Of a stretch of DNA of 64,000 nucleotides, positions 58,608-64,000 are shown in pieces. Location of the stretch: the NCBI GenBank assembly GCA_038503075.1, contig JBCAML010000022.1:124001-188000 (forward strand), in the 5' to 3' direction. How positions within the stretch are numbered: the stretch's first letter is position 1; each line of letters opens with the position of its first letter. The notes beneath the pieces are model-generated. The model was given only the letters and a program-made list of their open reading frames with translations. It did no database searches and was not told the origin of the DNA. The position numbers and the translations under genes are program-made. The DNA comes from Gyromitra esculenta. Its lineage: Eukaryota; Ascomycota; Pezizomycetes; Pezizales; Discinaceae.

Positions 58608-59625
58608 TCACATGAACCTCTCGCTTTGCTTCAATGACATATCGAGTGAAGGCGGGGAAGCTCAGAGGAAAAGGTGGGGGTTTGAGATAGATGCTGTAAA
58701 TAGAATGATTGAGAGGGAGAGACGTGGAGATTTCAGATTCAAGAGATGATGTCTTTTTCCATTGACATTTAGTGTAAATACATAAATTTTCGATCAAAGT
58801 GCAGCGTGGGGAAAAGAACAGAGGTTTCATCAGCCGAAGGCCGAGTAAGAGTTCCATCTGATCTTTCCGTTTTCCCCTCCTTCCAACCCCTCCCGTCTCC
58901 TCCTGTCGCCACGTTGACAGTTCAATGCTCGACATCGGCATCAGGACTAAATAGCCAAAAATCCCCCCAGAGCTCAAACCCCTCTAGCCCCTCTCCTCCC
59001 TTTTCGTCCGTCGAAAAGCGAATATACTGCGTGGGGAGGGAGTGAGGCGAAGGAACGTAATGTATCACCCCCAAAATGCGAAACCCACAGAACCCCCGGA
59101 AGGAATCAGGTTCGCAATGATGGTGACGACGAAGATCGGTCTAAGGACACGTTGAGCACGCAAAGAGACCGCATCCGTAGATGAGCCTGAACAAAAACTG
59201 AGCAGTTCTGCCCCGAGACTCTAATTAGTGCCTAGAAAATGACATTGGTGAATCAAAAAGGGTTTACGGGAAAATCTCAAATTTATGGATGTTGTTGCCG
59301 CCAAGAAATTCAACGGGCGACTGCTAAATCCTAGATTTTCACCGACAAGGCCATTGTGTGGAGTCGAGTGACTTTTATCAGGCAGGGGCTGGTGTCTCAT
59401 ATGGCTGTGGTTACCCGCGCACCGCCACCCCTCTCTGGCGCGCGGTGTGGCTGGTCGATAGACGCATCAGGCAGCGATCGTCCGTCCTCGGCAGCCTTCC
59501 TAGGAATCGCGAGAAGTTCAGCGTGCCTGGGAATCGAACGCGACCGTCTGTCTTCTCAGAAACACAAGCGAGAGAGCCCCCCAAACGATCTCCTCCTCTC
59601 CAAAAACCCCCCAAACGTGGCCCCC
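58608..59625. other. intergenic region
   Basis: Holds the CMC4 3' end and the NUP107 promoter. Long ORFs here (58977-58336 minus; 59356-59778 plus) overlap known coding or are frame shadows; no further gene supported. Confidence 0.4.
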
Positions 59626-62600
59626 ATGTTCTCCTCCGCTCCTCCAGGCAGCGGGACCACTTCCCAGACACCTGCCTTCTCGTTCAACATGCAAAATTCA
59701 CGCGGGAATAACTCCTCCTCAGCCAGGCCAGCGGCATCGGGTATGCATACACAGCAGCAGCAGCAGCAGGTACGTTGACTTTCTCCCTCACTCCCCGGAT
59801 CGTGTCGGACAGGCATTGGCTCGCAGAATCAACGAGCCGGATGAGGTCAAACACTGGATCGCGTGGGATGCGAAGGACGATGGAATCATGATGGGGCTGA
59901 GTGAAAGACTGACTGACTGACTGACGATGATGATGATGATTTACAGGAACAACAAATGGACGGATCCTGGGATATGGGTGATGATGTATGTATCTGTACC
60001 CCCAGTAGCGGGTTTTCTTTGGATCTTTGATCTTTGGCATTGATGCTTGATGGATGCCCCCTCCCCCTCTTAACCCCACACGCACGCAGCGCTGCCCAGG
60101 CAGGCGGCGTGGCATCGTGGCATCGGGATATCGACCACAGCACTAGCTGCTCCGACCAGTCCCCGCGTTTCATCGTGGAGCTTCTAGAATGAATCGCTGA
60201 TTTGCTGTCGTACACATCTGCAGGTAAGCGACGGGACCCATAACGACAACGACGACTCCAGAGCTATGGTATACCACAACGGTGGCGGCGACGAACAAGA
60301 AGGTATTCCCGCCCCCCCAACCCCACCACACCCCCCTCTCTCAATTATCCCATCTCTCATATCTCTCACTGCCCTAAGCGCCCCCGATATATTGCAGCCT
60401 TTAACTATTGAACTCTGACGTTTACTGACATACCCCCCATGATAGACACCATGCTGACGGTTGATTCAAACTACCCCGGCATATTAGATACCTATGCAGA
60501 AGTTGACGCATTTGCCGTATGCCTCGACACCTCAACCTTACCCCAATCTGGTGACCCCAATCCCACAGACGCCGCCATCTCAGGCTGTGACCTGATCAGC
60601 CGTCTGCAAGAGGTGTCGACGGCGCGTGTGGAGACAATCAAGGAGAATCTCCCCGAGGACCCTACCAACGAAGAGCTGGCGGACCTGGCGTATTGGCAGT
60701 TGGAGCACCAAACATGGGAGCTGTTTGGAACACTTATTTCACACAGAGTAGAGCCTGCTGTGCATGCTAGGGAGCTGCCGGACATTCTGGTCCATAATAA
60801 GTATACCAGTAACGAAGGGTTTAAAGAACACCTACGTGAGACAGATGCGCGCTTCCTGGAGTGGAGTTTAATATTGCAGTGGCTATGGAAATATGCCCCG
60901 GACCCGGCGGACGCGATTGATGTGGATGATTTGAAGTTCGGGAGTGGGTGGATGTATACCAAGGAGTCCCTCAAGTCACAAAAGCGTCTCGCGGGGAAAA
61001 AGTTGTTGAGCTTACAGGCCAATTCAAATAAGTTTTTTGGAGGAAAAGCAGATAGGAAAAATCTAGTCACAGAGCTAGACCCTGATGCGCCAAGTAGACA
61101 GCAGCGTCGGCTTGAAGAGGAAGATGAAGAGGCGGAGAGAACGTTCATGAAAATTATTTGGGCCTTCATTAGGAAGGGTGACGTTGGCGGAGCAAAACAG
61201 ATCTGCTCGGATTTTGGGGAATGGTGGAGAGGTGCGAGTCTGGGTGGTGGAGATGAGGCGTGGGATCACAATATTGATGGTCAAAGACTCGACACCAAGG
61301 AAGATGAAGATAAAATGAACGGAACTAAATTGATCACAGTCGTAGGAAACAGGCGGAGAGAACTATGGAGAAGAATGTGTTTTGCCATTGCCCGGAAACA
61401 CGGCGGTGATGAGTGGGAAAAGGCTGTCTACGGCGCCCTCTGCGGAGATGTCGAAAGTGTACGCCATATCCACCCGATTTTTTAATTCTAACTATTGCCA
61501 ACTAGGCTAACACGATATCAGGTACAAAACGTCTGCCACTCATGGGAAGATAACCTCTTTGCACACATGAATTCGCTCGTCGAGGAATACTATACATCTT
61601 ACCTCACCGCGCATGCCCGCATTCCATCGTCCTTCACAAAATTCCCCATCTTTGACTCTACTGCTTTCCATTCCAAGACAGGTAGCCTTGGTGACGACGA
61701 CACCATCCTCGAGCGAATCATTGACTCGCTTGCCGCTGCGGAAGTGTTGAAGGGGGAATCCCGAATGCCCCTCCGCATCATCCAGGGCTCCCTCATTTCG
61801 TCCCGCTTCAACGAGCTAGTAGATGAGCTCGATCGCCAACTCGAGCGTTTCAGGGAAGACCGCGACTACGATGCCATGCTCGAGGAAGGTAGTTCCGGAC
61901 TCGATGTAACGGAACACCGGACACTAAGGGTTGTCGTACACATGCTTCTTGTCATACAGTCACTTAATGGCGGTTTCACGGCAAATACACCTTACTTGGG
62001 ATCTGCGGAGAACATCATCGCCGCATACATTGATTTCCTCTCCGATTCCGGTAAAAATGAGTTAATCCCGCTTTATGCGGGACGTCTCTCCCCGGATAAG
62101 GCGGTCGAGGTCATGGGCGGGATCTTGGTTAAGGTTAGGGATGATTCGCAACGATTGGAGATGCTAAGGTTGATGAAGATGCATAATATTGATGTGGAGG
62201 GATGTCTCGTAAAGACGATGGAGATCTGTCTAGAGAATACGGAAAATTTGTATGAGAGGGGACAGAAGGGGCTGGTAAGATTGTCGGTGTTGAAGGGAGA
62301 AGGTTTGAAGGGAGAGTTGAGAGAAGAGGACGATATGCTAGTGAGAGGCCTAGAATGGCTAGTATTGGGTGGTGATAGATTGAAGGGTGAGGTTATCAGG
62401 AAGTGCGTGGTGGTTTACAAGAGGTTTTTACGTAAGTATATTTTTCTTACCACTTCTATCATTTCTACCCATAGACAGCATTAACAGATCACAGTTGCTG
62501 GTCGCCTCTCCGCAGCAAAGGTAGTCTACGATAGAATCAACAGCAAATCTCTCTTCGACATTCCTGAATACAGTGACTACCAAGACGATCTTCTCATCTC

Positions 62601-63132
62601 TGCTGTCCGCGAGTTTTGCCCCGATGAGGAATCCTATTGGTTATGTACCGTCTACGTCGAAATCGAGAATCTCATGCGCTCTCTTATGGCACTCGACGAA
62701 TGGAACGAGACCCTCAAGAAACGACCTAAGCATCACGAACGCAATTGGATAACAGCCCTTTCGACCGCTTATGATAACGCGCACAGTAAGCTCGATGAGA
62801 CGGTCAAGACCTGTCTCGAAGATGTCCTCTTGGAAGCGCCGCCATCCTATGATGCCTCCTTTATCAGGGATATTAGAAATATCTATATCCCTGAAGTGAC
62901 ATTTGCCCTGCATGATATGTATGTCGAAGCGGGTAAATATATTAGCAAGAAATTACTATCCAACTGCCTCGAGCTTGCCACGGTAGTTGCCGACCCGGGG
63001 AGGAAGGTGCTTAGTACGTTTATGGAAACAGGGAGAATCGAGGAGTATGTGTGTGAGGTGGCGGGAGCTAGTAGAAGCATATTAGGGGCGGGGATGGAGA
63101 AGAACGGGTTGGGAATATGGAATGTGAGGTAG
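59626..63132 (+). CDS. NUP107: nucleoporin Nup107/Nup84
   Basis: Six-exon model: 59626-59769, 59947-59985, 60224-60302, 60446-61458, 61522-62431 and 62495-63132, giving 940 aa with all phases consistent. The N-terminal exons encode a Ser/Asn/Gln-rich disordered region ending in a CAG-encoded polyglutamine. From residue about 88 the protein is the alpha-solenoid of Nup84/Nup107: AYWQLEHQTWELFG, RFLEWSLILQWLWKYAP, AVYGALCGDVESVQNVCHSW (across a junction), VEVMGGILVKVRDDSQRLEM and RLSAAKVVYDRI. It is a scaffold of the Y-complex (Nup107-160) of the nuclear pore. Intron joints were selected to preserve these conserved blocks, and the acceptors CAG and TAG fit. The two short 5' exons are the least certain. 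Confidence 0.9.
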
Positions 63133-64000
63133 ATAATGCATGCATAAGGCGGGGATGGTGGTGGTATTTTAGAAGCGCGGGGAGGGCTAACGAATGAGCG
63201 GCACGGCAGAAAGGAGTAAGGATGAATGGATGGAGAGATGGAGTTCAAGGCGGATATTCTAGAAAAAAAAAGAGGGGCGAAAGTGGGGTTTGCATTTCGG
63301 GTGTAATATAGTTTTTTTTCTCTTTTCTTTTCTTTCGGGATTCTCTATAATAGTACCTAGTCTAGTTAAAGCCCTCTCTTCCCTTTTTTTTTTGATATTC
63401 AAATTTCGCATGCATAACACGGAGAGCGGGAGAGCAGCCGCGTGCGCATGACATGCGCAGGGTTTAGTTACTCTACACAAGGAAGCGAGAGAAAGTGACC
63501 CCATGGCGGCAAAGAAGGGATAGAGCGTGAAGCTCGCTTTCTTTTTTTCTTTTTTTCTTTTTTTTTTTTGACAGTCTGCTATCTACCTACCAAAAAAAAG
63601 CAGTAGCATATCAAATTCACAAAAAACCCGGAGTTACCATGTTTCTCATTTGTTTCTGATGGTGCTTATATTTGTTTAACGGGGTTGTCATCCGAGACAG
63701 ACAGAGGTTGGTTTGTGCTTCTATGCCTCATTTCCACGCCTTGTGACGGACGTTTCGCCTCCGATAACCGAAATTAGCAGGAAGAACGGGAGAGCACCAT
63801 GTGGAGTCCCTTTCGTAACTTATGTGGGGTACAGTATGGATATAATTCACGGGGGGAGGATAAAATACAGCGTACCATAGATTCTAGCTTACGTTCTCTC
63901 TCGATTGTGGCTGATAGCTACATGTAGGAGAGAGGATGGGGAACCTCCCTTCCTTCATAAGAATAAGCCCTGTCACTGTTTGTTTCTGATTGCCGCCGTT
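63133..64000. other. 3' flank of NUP107
   Basis: Poly-T runs near 63380 and 63540-63570, a TACATGTA palindrome at 63919, and no ORF with coding features. Confidence 0.5.

Noticed and set aside
58336..58977. 213-codon minus ORF antisense to CMC4
   Set aside because: Ser/Pro-biased and overlaps the well-supported Cmc4 coding exon.
59540..59560. Minus-strand GCGTTCGATTCCC resembling a B-box
   Set aside because: The flanking bases do not form a T-stem.

Overview
The window reads as nuclear DNA of a filamentous ascomycete (Pezizomycotina). The evidence is compact genes with short introns (mostly 50-150 bp, GT-AG, several with a CTAAC/CTGAC-type branch site), recognisable fungal housekeeping genes, the fungal-specific HeLo-like/STAND N-terminal domain, small secreted cysteine-rich proteins, and many short TA-flanked inverted-repeat elements. 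I see no bacterial features, rRNA, convincing tRNA or CRISPR. A Pezizomycetes-like genome would fit, but that is only an impression.

Layout. 1-7.5 kb is mostly gene-poor, with two inverted-repeat elements and one doubtful minus-strand ORF. 7.5-11.3 kb holds a small two-exon unknown gene, an AT-hook/zinc-residue nuclear protein and a Ser/Pro-rich ORF. 13.8-17.5 kb holds two small secreted Cys-rich genes. 17.5-29.2 kb is a long gene-poor tract with a SANT/Myb-like gene, an unknown two-exon gene, several MITEs and a fragment that may be a broken acyltransferase. 29.2-34.1 kb is a GC-rich pair of divergent genes: mitochondrial branched-chain aminotransferase and the SCY1-like pseudokinase.

34.4-44.7 kb is the most unusual part. 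It has an ankyrin-repeat gene with two perfect 105-bp repeats and two paralogous four-exon genes for stand-alone HeLo-like (fungal STAND N-terminal) domains. All three are on the minus strand and are interleaved with at least eight MITE copies or relics. This looks like a dispersed NLR-type recognition/cell-death locus. 45.2-46.7 kb carries a paraoxonase-like gene. After a gene-poor stretch come a small conserved coiled-coil protein (49.6-50.2 kb) and an eight-exon gene for a fused succinyl-CoA-ligase-like alpha-beta protein (50.9-53.6 kb). The right end has SUMO, Cmc4 and Nup107/Nup84.

The genes do not form one pathway. Housekeeping genes sit in islands separated by gene-poor DNA rich in TA-inserting MITEs. 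Several MITE families share the same outer terminus (TA followed by CTCGGG or a close variant), which suggests one Tc1/mariner-type transposase source not present here. Exon models were assembled by hand from frame, splice consensus and family conservation. No alignment or search was run.
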